From: an uncultured Campylobacter sp.
GTDB taxonomy: Bacteria; Campylobacterota; Campylobacteria; Campylobacterales; Campylobacteraceae
Direction of reading: 5' to 3'
NCBI RefSeq assembly: GCF_937973075.1
Contig: NZ_CALBWL010000028.1
Coordinates: forward strand, 1 to 31,802
DNA length: 31,802 nt
The position numbers and the translations under genes were made by a program. How positions within the stretch are numbered: the first letter of the stretch is position 1; the number at the start of each line of letters is the position of its first letter. Below, piece after piece: positions 1-7,045 of the stretch. The notes below the pieces were generated by a model. It was not told where the DNA came from. It made no database searches and worked only from the letters and a program-made list of their open reading frames with translations.

Positions 1-7
1 GGGCTTG

Positions 8-53
8 GGGCGGGAAGGGGAGCGACCTCGCAATTGGGGCCCCCTTCCCGCCC
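8..53. other. GC-rich perfect hairpin at left edge
   Basis: Positions 8-20 and 41-53 are exact reverse complements (13 bp, GGGCGGGAAGGGG and its complement) around a 20-nt loop. It stands out as very G/C rich in AT-rich surroundings. No T-run follows on the plus strand, so a simple intrinsic terminator is not assured. It may belong to a gene that lies to the left of the window. Confidence 0.5.
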
Positions 54-122
54 TAAGAGAAATACAATTTTAATACCAAATTTAAATAAAGACTTCACCG
101 CTTTTAATTTATATGCAAATTT

Positions 123-171
123 AAAATTTACCCGCTGCAAGCCGCAATCAGGATGCAAGCGAGTAAATTTT
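123..171 (-). terminator. Candidate terminator after ilvA
   Basis: Imperfect hairpin about 55 nt past the ilvA stop. The arm 123-139 pairs with 154-171 apart from one mismatch and one bulged base, around a loop of about 14 nt. On the minus strand the descending arm ends in a T-rich stretch. The position fits the end of the ilvA transcript, but the structure is imperfect. Confidence 0.35.
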
Positions 172-226
172 GCAATTTCAGGCAAATTCACGAGCGAAAA
201 TAAATTTTAAAAACTCCCGCGAAATT

Positions 227-1438
227 TCACAAAATCTCTCTAAAATCATACCCTGCGTTTTTGAGCGCCCAGGCGATGTCCTCTTGATGAGCCTTGCCTT
301 TGGTCTCAAGAGTGATCGTGATCTGCGCATCGCCGTACTCGATATTGGTCGAGAAGCGGTCGTAGTCGATCTTGACGATGTTTGCGTTGGCGCGACGCAA
401 AATTTCGGTAAGCCCGGTAAGCGCGCCCGGCTTATCGACGAGCGTGACATTGATCGTCATCTTGCGGTGCGATTTGATAAGGCCTTTCTCGATGATGATG
501 TTTAGCATCTGCACGTCGATGTTGCCGCCGCTTAGGATGATGCCGATCTTTGCACCCGCGGGGAATTGGAATTTCGCGTTCATCAACGCCGCTACGCCCG
601 CCGCGCCCGCGCCCTCGACGATGATTTTTTGCTGCTCGAGCAGATAGAGTATCGCGCTTGCGATCTCCTCGTCATCGACCTGCACGAACTCATCGACGCA
701 CTCAATGATCGTAGAAAGCGTGATCTCGCTAGTATCCCGCACCGCGATGCCATCGGCGATGGTGCGGACAGATTTGGAATTTAGCGGCTTTTTCGCGACG
801 AAGCTATCGTGCATCGCGGGCGCGCCCTTGGCGGCTACGGCGATGATTTTGATGTCGGGGTTGATCTGCTTGGCGCAGCTGCAAACCCCCGTCGCAAGCC
901 CGCCGCCGCCAACCGGAACGACGATGTATTCAAGATCTGCGACCTCCTCGATCATCTCAAGCGCGATCGTGCCTTGGCCCGCTTGGACGAACTCGTCGTT
1001 GAATGGATGCACGAACGTTAGATTATGCTCTTTGGCATATTCCAGCGCAAACGCATACGCCTCGTCGAAATTATCGCCCTTTAGGATGATCTCTGCGCCC
1101 AGAGCCTTCGTGCCGCTTACCTTAAGTAACGGCGTGGCCTCAGGCATTACGATCACAGCATGCACGCCGAATTTTTGCGCGCTCATCGCTACGCCCTGAG
1201 CGTGGTTGCCCGCACTTGCGGCTATTACTCCATGTGCCCGCTCCTCGTCCGTCAGATGCGCGATTTTATTGTAAGCGCCACGAATCTTATACGCGCCGGT
1301 GCGCTGTAAATTCTCGCTTTTGAGATACACTTCCGCGCCGTAAAGCTTGCTGAGCTTCGGTGCCAGAGCAAAGGGCGTTTTATAGACGAAATCGTTTATC
1401 GTGCGCTTTGCTTGGATGATTTTATTTAGATCAACCAT
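227..1438 (-). CDS. ilvA: Threonine dehydratase (threonine ammonia-lyase)
   Basis: PLP-dependent enzyme that deaminates L-threonine to 2-oxobutanoate, the first committed step toward isoleucine. It is cytoplasmic, 403 aa. Visible motifs are the cofactor lysine in RTGAYKIRGA (K51), an SAGNHAQG substrate loop near 75-82, and the phosphate-gripping GGGG at 177-180. A single ACT-type regulatory domain follows from about residue 328 (LVDKPGALTGL). One ACT domain at this length matches the short IlvA/TdcB type rather than the long enterobacterial IlvA with two regulatory modules. The ATG start is preceded by AAGGAAG, with a TATAAT box 31 nt upstream. The gene appears monocistronic. Whether it is isoleucine-inhibited or catabolic cannot be read from the sequence. 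Confidence 0.95.
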   Translation of the reverse strand: MVDLNKIIQAKRTINDFVYKTPFALAPKLSKLYGAEVYLKSENLQRTGAYKIRGAYNKIAHLTDEERAHGVIAASAGNHAQGVAMSAQKFGVHAVIVMPEATPLLKVSGTKALGAEIILKGDNFDEAYAFALEYAKEHNLTFVHPFNDEFVQAGQGTIALEMIEEVADLEYIVVPVGGGGLATGVCSCAKQINPDIKIIAVAAKGAPAMHDSFVAKKPLNSKSVRTIADGIAVRDTSEITLSTIIECVDEFVQVDDEEIASAILYLLEQQKIIVEGAGAAGVAALMNAKFQFPAGAKIGIILSGGNIDVQMLNIIIEKGLIKSHRKMTINVTLVDKPGALTGLTEILRRANANIVKIDYDRFSTNIEYGDAQITITLETKGKAHQEDIAWALKNAGYDFREIL

Positions 1439-1468
1439 CTACTTCCTTTCGTAATTTTAAATTTTGTT

Positions 1469-1474
1469 ATTATA
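1469..1474 (-). promoter_or_regulatory. -10 box of ilvA promoter
   Basis: TATAAT on the minus strand inside the context TATGTATAAT, an extended -10. It lies about 30 nt upstream of the ilvA ATG, with no obvious -35, as is usual for Campylobacter sigma-70 promoters. Confidence 0.65.
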
Positions 1475-1673
1475 CATATTTTAGGCGAAATTTTATCTCT
1501 CAGCCGGTCGAAATTTTTAAAAATCGCAGCACTTAAAACGGCGTCTTACCGCGGGTTTGCTCGCTTTTGCCGATAAGCGATGTTTCGGATAAAATCTCAG
1601 CCGCTAGGCTCCTAACATACGAGGCGCAGCTCAAACTCTCGCCGCAAATGCGCGACTTCGGTTTCAAGCTCAT

Positions 1674-2957
1674 CTAGCTCCTGCGCTTTAGCAGCACGCC
1701 GCATTCGATATGCGCCGTATGCGCGAACTGATCGAAGATCGCAAACCTGCGCACCTCGTGCGTAGTGCAAAGCGAGCGTAAATTTTCAAAAAGCGTCTGC
1801 GGATTACAGGAGATGTAGATCAAATTTTGAAAATTTTTTATGAAATCAATCACGCTAGGCTCCAGCCCCGCGCGCGGCGGATCGATCAAGACGTGCGAAA
1901 AATCGTAGCTGAAAATATCGATCCCCTTTAACCGCTCAAACTCGCGTCTACGCGCAAACGCGCTCATAAGCTCATCCGCGCTAAGACGGACGAATTGCGC
2001 GTTGCAAACGCCGTTGAGCTCGCAGTTTATGCGCGCATTCGCGATCGAGCTTTTTGAAATTTCGCTCGCCAGCACGCGGTTAAATTTAGCCGCAAGCGGG
2101 ATAGTGAAGTTGCCGTGCCCGCAGTACAGCTCCAACAGATCGCGCGCGGCGGAGCTTTCCGGGCGCACGGAATGTTTTTCGCAGCTCGAATTTTGCGGGG
2201 CGGACTGCTCGCAGCCGTAATTTTGCGCAGCGGAATTTTGAGAGGCAAAATTTTTTTCAGTAAAATTCTTTGCGGCGGAATTCTGCGCGGCGCACACCTT
2301 GCTCGTGCCCTCTTTGCCGAAGTCCACGCAGCTTCTCGCCCAGGCGATCATCTTTTCGTTCACGCTGCGGTTTGGCTGGATGAAGGCGTTTTCGCCGAAG
2401 CGAAATTTATAAACTCGCCCGTCCACGTAAAGCTCGTCCGTGAGGCTTAGCTCGCCGCTTAGAAGCTTTTGTCCGCGCGCGCGAGCCATAACCCTAATGC
2501 CAAGCTTGTCCGCCAGCTCGCAAATCGCCTCCTGCTCGCGCTCGCCTAGGCGCTTGTGATAAAGCAGCGTCGCCAAAATCCCGCTAGCGCACGAGATAAA
2601 CTCGACGCCGAAGAGCTTCTCTTTTAAAGCTTCGCTCCGCCTAAGCGCCTCTAACAGCTGCGGCATTAAATTTGCGATAGGAAGCGCTACTTTGGGGCAT
2701 TCGTTAATTAAAATTTTCTTGCTACGTGCGCCGCCCATCGTGTAAGCAAGATCAAATGCGCTATGCCAAATATCGTGCCAGATGCCAAATTCCGCCTTAA
2801 TGCGGTAATTTTGTGGGCTTGATGCAAAAAACTCAAACTCGCCGTCAAAGAATTCTCTAAATTTATCGGCGATCAGCTGCTTTTTGTATAAAATTTGATC
2901 CTCATAAGACCCGCCGAGCGTACAGCTGCCGCAGCTACCGAAGCTTTCGCAATTCAT
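1674..2957 (-). CDS. trmA: TrmA-family tRNA/rRNA uracil-5-methyltransferase
   Basis: S-adenosylmethionine-dependent enzyme that makes 5-methyluridine, in tRNA position 54 if a true TrmA. It is 427 aa. The SAM motif LYCGHGNF lies near 278, LIDPPRAGL near 358-365, the catalytic cysteine C384 is in YISCNP and the general-base glutamate E418 in HIECG. The N-terminus carries C3, C9 and C12, with C87 in NECPK. These four positions resemble the [4Fe-4S] ligands of the RlmD (RumA) branch, so RNA substrate assignment is open. No TRAM domain is seen. Residues about 222-266 are an unusual Asn/Ser/Ala-rich insertion of pentapeptides (NSAAK, NFTEK, NFASQ, NSAAQ) between the central and catalytic domains. 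The ATG start overlaps the upstream antiporter stop as ATGA, so translation is probably coupled. Confidence 0.85.
   Translation of the reverse strand: MNCESFGSCGSCTLGGSYEDQILYKKQLIADKFREFFDGEFEFFASSPQNYRIKAEFGIWHDIWHSAFDLAYTMGGARSKKILINECPKVALPIANLMPQLLEALRRSEALKEKLFGVEFISCASGILATLLYHKRLGEREQEAICELADKLGIRVMARARGQKLLSGELSLTDELYVDGRVYKFRFGENAFIQPNRSVNEKMIAWARSCVDFGKEGTSKVCAAQNSAAKNFTEKNFASQNSAAQNYGCEQSAPQNSSCEKHSVRPESSAARDLLELYCGHGNFTIPLAAKFNRVLASEISKSSIANARINCELNGVCNAQFVRLSADELMSAFARRREFERLKGIDIFSYDFSHVLIDPPRAGLEPSVIDFIKNFQNLIYISCNPQTLFENLRSLCTTHEVRRFAIFDQFAHTAHIECGVLLKRRS
2189..2293. repeat. 15-bp tandem repeat inside the trmA-family gene
   Basis: AATT cores begin at 2189, 2219, 2234, 2249, 2264 and 2279 on the plus strand, exactly 15 bp apart; a degenerate unit fills 2204. 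Read on the minus strand each unit encodes N-(S/F/Y)-x-x-x, and the host frame is never broken. The array accounts for a stretch not expected in this enzyme family. Confidence 0.8.
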
Positions 2958-4654
2958 ACATCCACTCTTTTACCCACCACGCGCAGTAAAAGAATGATAG
3001 CCGCGATACCCAAAATCAGACATCCCCACACGCTAAGCCCAAAGCCCGCAGGTAGGTAGCCGCAAACGATACTGATGCCGCAAACGACCAGCGCATAGGT
3101 CATCTGCGTGCTTACGTGCTCGATGTGATCACAGCCCGCGCCCATCGATGAAAGAATCGTCGTATCCGAAATCGGCGAGCAGTGATCGCCGAATATCGCC
3201 CCCGTAAGCACCGCGCTTACGTTTACGCACATAAAAACGTGAAATTCCTCGCCGCTAAGTCCGTATTTTTGCCCCACGGCGTGCGCAAGAGGCACGGCTA
3301 AAGGCGTGACGATACCCATAGTACCGAAGCTTGTGCCTGTTGAAAATGAGATAAACGAGCTAAGCACGAAGATCACTATCGCAAGAGCAAAGCGCGGCGT
3401 AGCGTCGCTTAGAAGCTCGACTAGGTAGCGCGAAGTGCCAAGCTCTTTGATAACCGAGCTTAGCGACCACGCAAAAAGCAGGATTATGACGGTATTTAGC
3501 ATGCTTTTCCAGCCGCCAACCCAGACCTCGATCGCCTCTTTGACGCCGTAAATTTTTTGCGCGATGCCTAAAACGACGGCGATGATCGATGAAAAGAGCG
3601 CGGATTGAAACAGCACTACCGAGGCGTCCGCCGCGCTAAATGCAGTACGGATCGAAGTAAAGCTAAGAGGAGCTGCCTTGACCGCCTCCAAAGCCTCACC
3701 CTCCAGCGAGCTGTAGCCGTTAAAATAAAACCCGATGACGGAAAGGACGATCATCGCTCCTAGCGGGATTATCGCGTTTAGCTTGCGAAGTGCGACGCCC
3801 TCTTTGGGTACGAAAATTTGATCCTCTAAATTTTTGATTTTAAAATCCGCAGCTCCGCTCTTGCCGCCGCGAGATGCGATCTCTGCGCGATACATAGAGC
3901 CAAACTCCCTACTCATCACGGCAGTAGCGACTACGAAAAAGATCATGAAAATATTATAAAATCTATACGGGATCGTCTCAACAAAGACGGTAAAGGCGTT
4001 TATGTTTTCTATGCCGATCTGCGAGTAGGCCTCTTTGATCGCCGAAATTTCGACTCCGACCCACGTAGAGATCACCGCGATGCCGGTAATCGGCGCTGCG
4101 GTCGCGTCTATGATGAAAGCAAATTTCGCGCGCGAAATTTTAAATTTATCCATCAGAGGCCGCATGATAGGACCCACGATCAGCGCATTTGCGTAATCGT
4201 CAAAAAATATCACGATACCCATCAGCCAAGTATAAATTTGACCTAAAACGGGAGTGTCTGCATGCTTGCTAAGCCAGAGCGCAAGCGCCTTCGTGCCACC
4301 GCTTTTGGTCACCAGAGCGATGAGCCCGCCGATACACATAACCTGAAGCAAAATGCCCGCATTCCACGTATCAGCCATCGATTTTACCATGCGCGAACAC
4401 AGATCGGTAAAAGCGAAAAGCGCCGAAGCTGCGATATTTTGATCGACCATACCGATGAGAAAGGTTCCGCTTAGCACGCCTAAAAATAGCGACAAAATCA
4501 CGTCCTTGGTGATAAAAGCAAGCACGATCGCCGCGACCGGCGGGATAAGCGTCAGCACGCCGTAAAGCTCGCTGTTTCGCACGGCGGGCTCCACGTCCGC
4601 AAGCGCCAGCGCGGGCAAAAAAATCGCCGTAAAGATAAGCAAATTTTTCAACAT
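2954..4654 (-). CDS. NhaC-family Na+/H+ antiporter
   Basis: Polytopic inner-membrane protein of 566 aa. The N-terminus MLKNLLIFTAIFLPALALA looks like a signal peptide or first membrane segment. Around eleven to twelve further hydrophobic segments follow, in two homologous-looking halves with conserved polar stretches (FFDDYANALIVGP, STGTSFGTMGIVTPLAVP, GAIFGDHCSPISDTT). The GDHCSPISDTT block is typical of the NhaC antiporter superfamily. Members exchange sodium for protons; some relatives carry amino or organic acids, so the substrate is inferred. The RBS AAGGA precedes the ATG. The gene is first of a pair with the TrmA-family gene (4-nt overlap) and begins just downstream of a long palindrome at 4677-4720. 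Confidence 0.85.
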   Translation of the reverse strand: MLKNLLIFTAIFLPALALADVEPAVRNSELYGVLTLIPPVAAIVLAFITKDVILSLFLGVLSGTFLIGMVDQNIAASALFAFTDLCSRMVKSMADTWNAGILLQVMCIGGLIALVTKSGGTKALALWLSKHADTPVLGQIYTWLMGIVIFFDDYANALIVGPIMRPLMDKFKISRAKFAFIIDATAAPITGIAVISTWVGVEISAIKEAYSQIGIENINAFTVFVETIPYRFYNIFMIFFVVATAVMSREFGSMYRAEIASRGGKSGAADFKIKNLEDQIFVPKEGVALRKLNAIIPLGAMIVLSVIGFYFNGYSSLEGEALEAVKAAPLSFTSIRTAFSAADASVVLFQSALFSSIIAVVLGIAQKIYGVKEAIEVWVGGWKSMLNTVIILLFAWSLSSVIKELGTSRYLVELLSDATPRFALAIVIFVLSSFISFSTGTSFGTMGIVTPLAVPLAHAVGQKYGLSGEEFHVFMCVNVSAVLTGAIFGDHCSPISDTTILSSMGAGCDHIEHVSTQMTYALVVCGISIVCGYLPAGFGLSVWGCLILGIAAIILLLRVVGKRVDV

Positions 4655-4676
4655 TTTAATCCTTGATGATTGATAA

Positions 4677-4720
4677 AATTTTAAAATTTAACCTCCGATC
4701 GGGGGTTAAATTTTAAAATT
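4677..4720. promoter_or_regulatory. 44-nt near-perfect palindrome upstream of the antiporter
   Basis: Arms 4677-4693 and 4704-4720 are exact 17-nt reverse complements (AATTTTAAAATTTAACC). The centre is the 8-nt palindrome CCGATCGG flanked by one T/G pair. It ends 23 nt before the antiporter start codon, so in RNA it would form a strong hairpin in the leader. It could be an operator, an attenuator or a terminator for leftward transcription from 4721-5332. Confidence 0.55.
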
Positions 4721-5332
4721 CTGCGCACTTTGCAGCAAATTCGTATTCACGCGCTTTCTTTTACGGCGATTTTTAAGCGCCTTAATCGCACAGCAAGCTC
4801 TGCTATTTTGCTGCGTTTGCAATTTTGCGAATGCATTTTTAAGCAATTTGTCGCGCAATAAAATCTCTCCGGTGCAAAATACCGCGCACGGCGTAATCAA
4901 AAGCGTTTTATAAGCGCATTTAAATTCTACTTAACATAGCAAAAGCCCCAAGTCAAGGTAAAATCCGCAATGTTGCAGTGCTTGCTTTGTCGCAAAAGCG
5001 ATAAGTTTATCGCACAAAATTTGACAAAATCCCGCTCTTGATCGCAAACCAAAATCCCTAGACAAAAATTTTATCTCGCATAAATTGCACAAATCACCGT
5101 TTTTCAAGCCTACCTGCACGTTTATAAAATTTCAGTGCATGCAACCTGCGCAAGCAAAGCGATAAAATTTTAAAGCGTTAAATTCTACCAACTCGCACTC
5201 GAAAAATCCGCTAAATTTATAGAATTTACAAAGCGGCAAAACTCTAAATTTAAAGCTCATAAGGCTTTTGCAAACCCAAAATGCTGCAAACCTAAAACGA
5301 CGAAGCGGTAAACGACCCTTTAAATAAGCCTG
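4721..5332. other. Gene-free stretch
   Basis: About 610 bp without a convincing gene. Two short minus-strand frames (4706-4900 and 4931-5119) lack an RBS and have composition unlike neighbouring proteins. A small inverted repeat, GCGATAA-GT-TTATCGC, is at 4998-5013. The rest is AAATTT-type AT-rich DNA. No tRNA signature was seen. Confidence 0.5.
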
Positions 5333-6565
5333 CTAATTCTCACGCTCAGGCGCATCTTGCGGATCGCTCGTAAAATCATCGCTTGCTTGCGTAGGACTTA
5401 GTCCAAGCGAGCGCAAATAGCTCTGCGTAGCTACTTCGCCACCCGCAAGCGCGTAGTCTAGCGCATTTAGCCCTGCCTCATCGACTGCTTTTTCGTTTGC
5501 GCCCGATTTTACGAGCAATTCAACGATCTGCTTGGTACTTTTTTGCGCCGCAAACATCAGCAGCGTCTTGCCCGCGCCCGAACGTTCACAGCCGTCGCTA
5601 CGCTCGCCTAGCGATGCCAGGGCCTGAGCCTCGGCGCTGCCGATCTGGCGGACATTTACGCTGGCATGCGAGTAGATCAGCAACTTTACGAGCTCATAAT
5701 TTTTTGCTGCGGCGGCGAAAAATATCGGAGTTTGCCCGAGCGAGTTTTTATAGCCAACCAAGGCACCTTTAGAGATCATAAATTTAGCGCTTTGAACGTT
5801 ATTCATCGCGTAAAATAGCGAGTTTTCCTCGCCCGCATTTACCTGCGCGCCTCGCTCGATCAAAGCGCCGCTAAAGCGCTCGTCATATCCTAGCAAAAGT
5901 GCTAGATCCAGGGCATTATCAAGCTCGTAAATAGCAAAATCCTTGCTAAAAAGTAGCGTACGAAACTCATCCGCACCTACTCCGCCTTTTAGCGCCAGCT
6001 CAAGCTCACCGTAATCTCCCGCCTTGCGATCTTTCGCGGCGTATGCGATAAATTCCGCTATCACGGCGCTTGCCAGCTCATCGGCGTCGTTTTTGTTGAA
6101 TTTAGCGGCGAAATAATCTCTTAGCGCCTCCCTGGCTGCCGGGATCTCGCCCATAAAATTGCCATAAGCGATGAAATTTCCAATCTTGCGCTCGGAGTAA
6201 AATTCTAAGGCTTCAAGCGATTTTTCGCTAATTTGCGCGTAGTTTTTCTCTTTAGCATAGCTCAAAAAGCCCTCGCCATCCATCCCCGCAAATGCCAAGG
6301 TTCGCTCAAGCCTTTTTTCGTTCAGTAAGGCTTCGTTACCGACACAATCGATATTTTCGTCCCTGATCTCAGAAGCCGCTCTTTTTAAATTTTGCAAAAA
6401 TTCCGCGCCAACTAGCGAGCCTTTACAGCCAAAATCGCTTTGCAGCAGCTCTTCGTCCGCAGGCTCTTTGCTAAAAAAGCCGCGCGGATCGCTTAGTATC
6501 TGCTCGCAAGAAGCGCCAAAAAGCGTGCCGCAAAAAACAAACGAACCCATTAGAATTTTTCGCAT
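5333..6565 (-). CDS. Secreted ankyrin-repeat protein
   Basis: Predicted 410-aa exported protein of unknown role. The ATG at 6565 is preferred over an in-frame codon 18 nt upstream because GAGG sits 5-8 nt before it and the product then begins with a clean signal peptide (MRKILMGSFVFCGTLFGAS). The middle (about 25-210) is an acidic, Ala/Glu-rich helical region without a recognised motif. From about 220 to the C-terminus there are four to five degenerate ankyrin repeats, clearest at SLGQTPIFFAAAAKNYELVK and TLLMFAAQKSTKQIVELLV. Ankyrin stacks normally bind proteins; the partner is unknown. The gene stands alone between gene-free stretches and is one of three ankyrin genes here. Confidence 0.85.
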   Translation of the reverse strand: MRKILMGSFVFCGTLFGASCEQILSDPRGFFSKEPADEELLQSDFGCKGSLVGAEFLQNLKRAASEIRDENIDCVGNEALLNEKRLERTLAFAGMDGEGFLSYAKEKNYAQISEKSLEALEFYSERKIGNFIAYGNFMGEIPAAREALRDYFAAKFNKNDADELASAVIAEFIAYAAKDRKAGDYGELELALKGGVGADEFRTLLFSKDFAIYELDNALDLALLLGYDERFSGALIERGAQVNAGEENSLFYAMNNVQSAKFMISKGALVGYKNSLGQTPIFFAAAAKNYELVKLLIYSHASVNVRQIGSAEAQALASLGERSDGCERSGAGKTLLMFAAQKSTKQIVELLVKSGANEKAVDEAGLNALDYALAGGEVATQSYLRSLGLSPTQASDDFTSDPQDAPEREN

Positions 6566-7045
6566 CGCTACCTCGAATTGCATTTGAAGCGTTATTTTAC
6601 CTTTAAATTTATTTATTAAAACTTAGTGCGGGCGGTGGAATTCTACGGAATTCCTTTCAACCTTATAAAATTTTGCGGAATTTTTAAAATTTTACGGCGC
6701 GGCGGCGTGATGGCGTTAAACGACGGCTAGGCAGAGGCACAGCGATGGACGGCGTTATATAACGGCACAGCGACCGGTAGGCTAAAATTTTAAAATTTAC
6801 GCGCAAGGCTAGCGGTAAAATAAATTTTGCAAGCTGTACAAATCTAGCGGAATTCCGCGCTAGGTTTATCGTGAAATAAAATTTTTCAAGTGGAGCCCGT
6901 TCCGTGGAATTCTACACGCATTAGTAGCCAGATAGAATTTGCGAGGTATAATTCCTCGCAGAATGAAAGAATTTTGCGCGTTTTGCGCGGAGTAAATTAA
7001 AATTTCGCCGCACAAAATTCCACGCCTAGCGTAAATTCCGCCGCG
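6566..7045. other. Gene-free stretch downstream of copA
   Basis: About 480 bp with no gene visible. It is built from GGAATT, AAATTTT and GCGG-like blocks. Some AATT cores are spaced about 15-18 bp (7001, 7016, 7034, 7050), recalling the 15-bp arrays in coding DNA, but without strict phase. The part around 6700-6780 is instead GC-rich and GGCG/ACGG-like. Confidence 0.45.
6940..6960 (-). terminator. Candidate hairpin downstream of copA
   Basis: TGCGAGG and CCTCGCA form a perfect 7-bp stem with a 7-nt loop, followed on the minus strand by AATTCTAT. It is 86 nt beyond the copA stop. The T-run is poor, so the assignment is weak. Confidence 0.3.

Noticed and set aside
1612..1704. A 30-codon minus-strand frame overlapping the end of the trmA-family gene, with coiled-coil-like sequence (KAQELDELETEVAHLRREFE)
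   Set aside because: No RBS and mostly past or overlapping a real gene in another frame; the helical look can arise from GAG/CTG-rich DNA. Not enough support to list.
4706..5119. Two minus-strand frames of 64 and 62 codons
   Set aside because: No RBS, Cys/Lys/Gln-rich composition unlike neighbours, no recognisable motif, and the first begins inside AT-rich repeat-like DNA.
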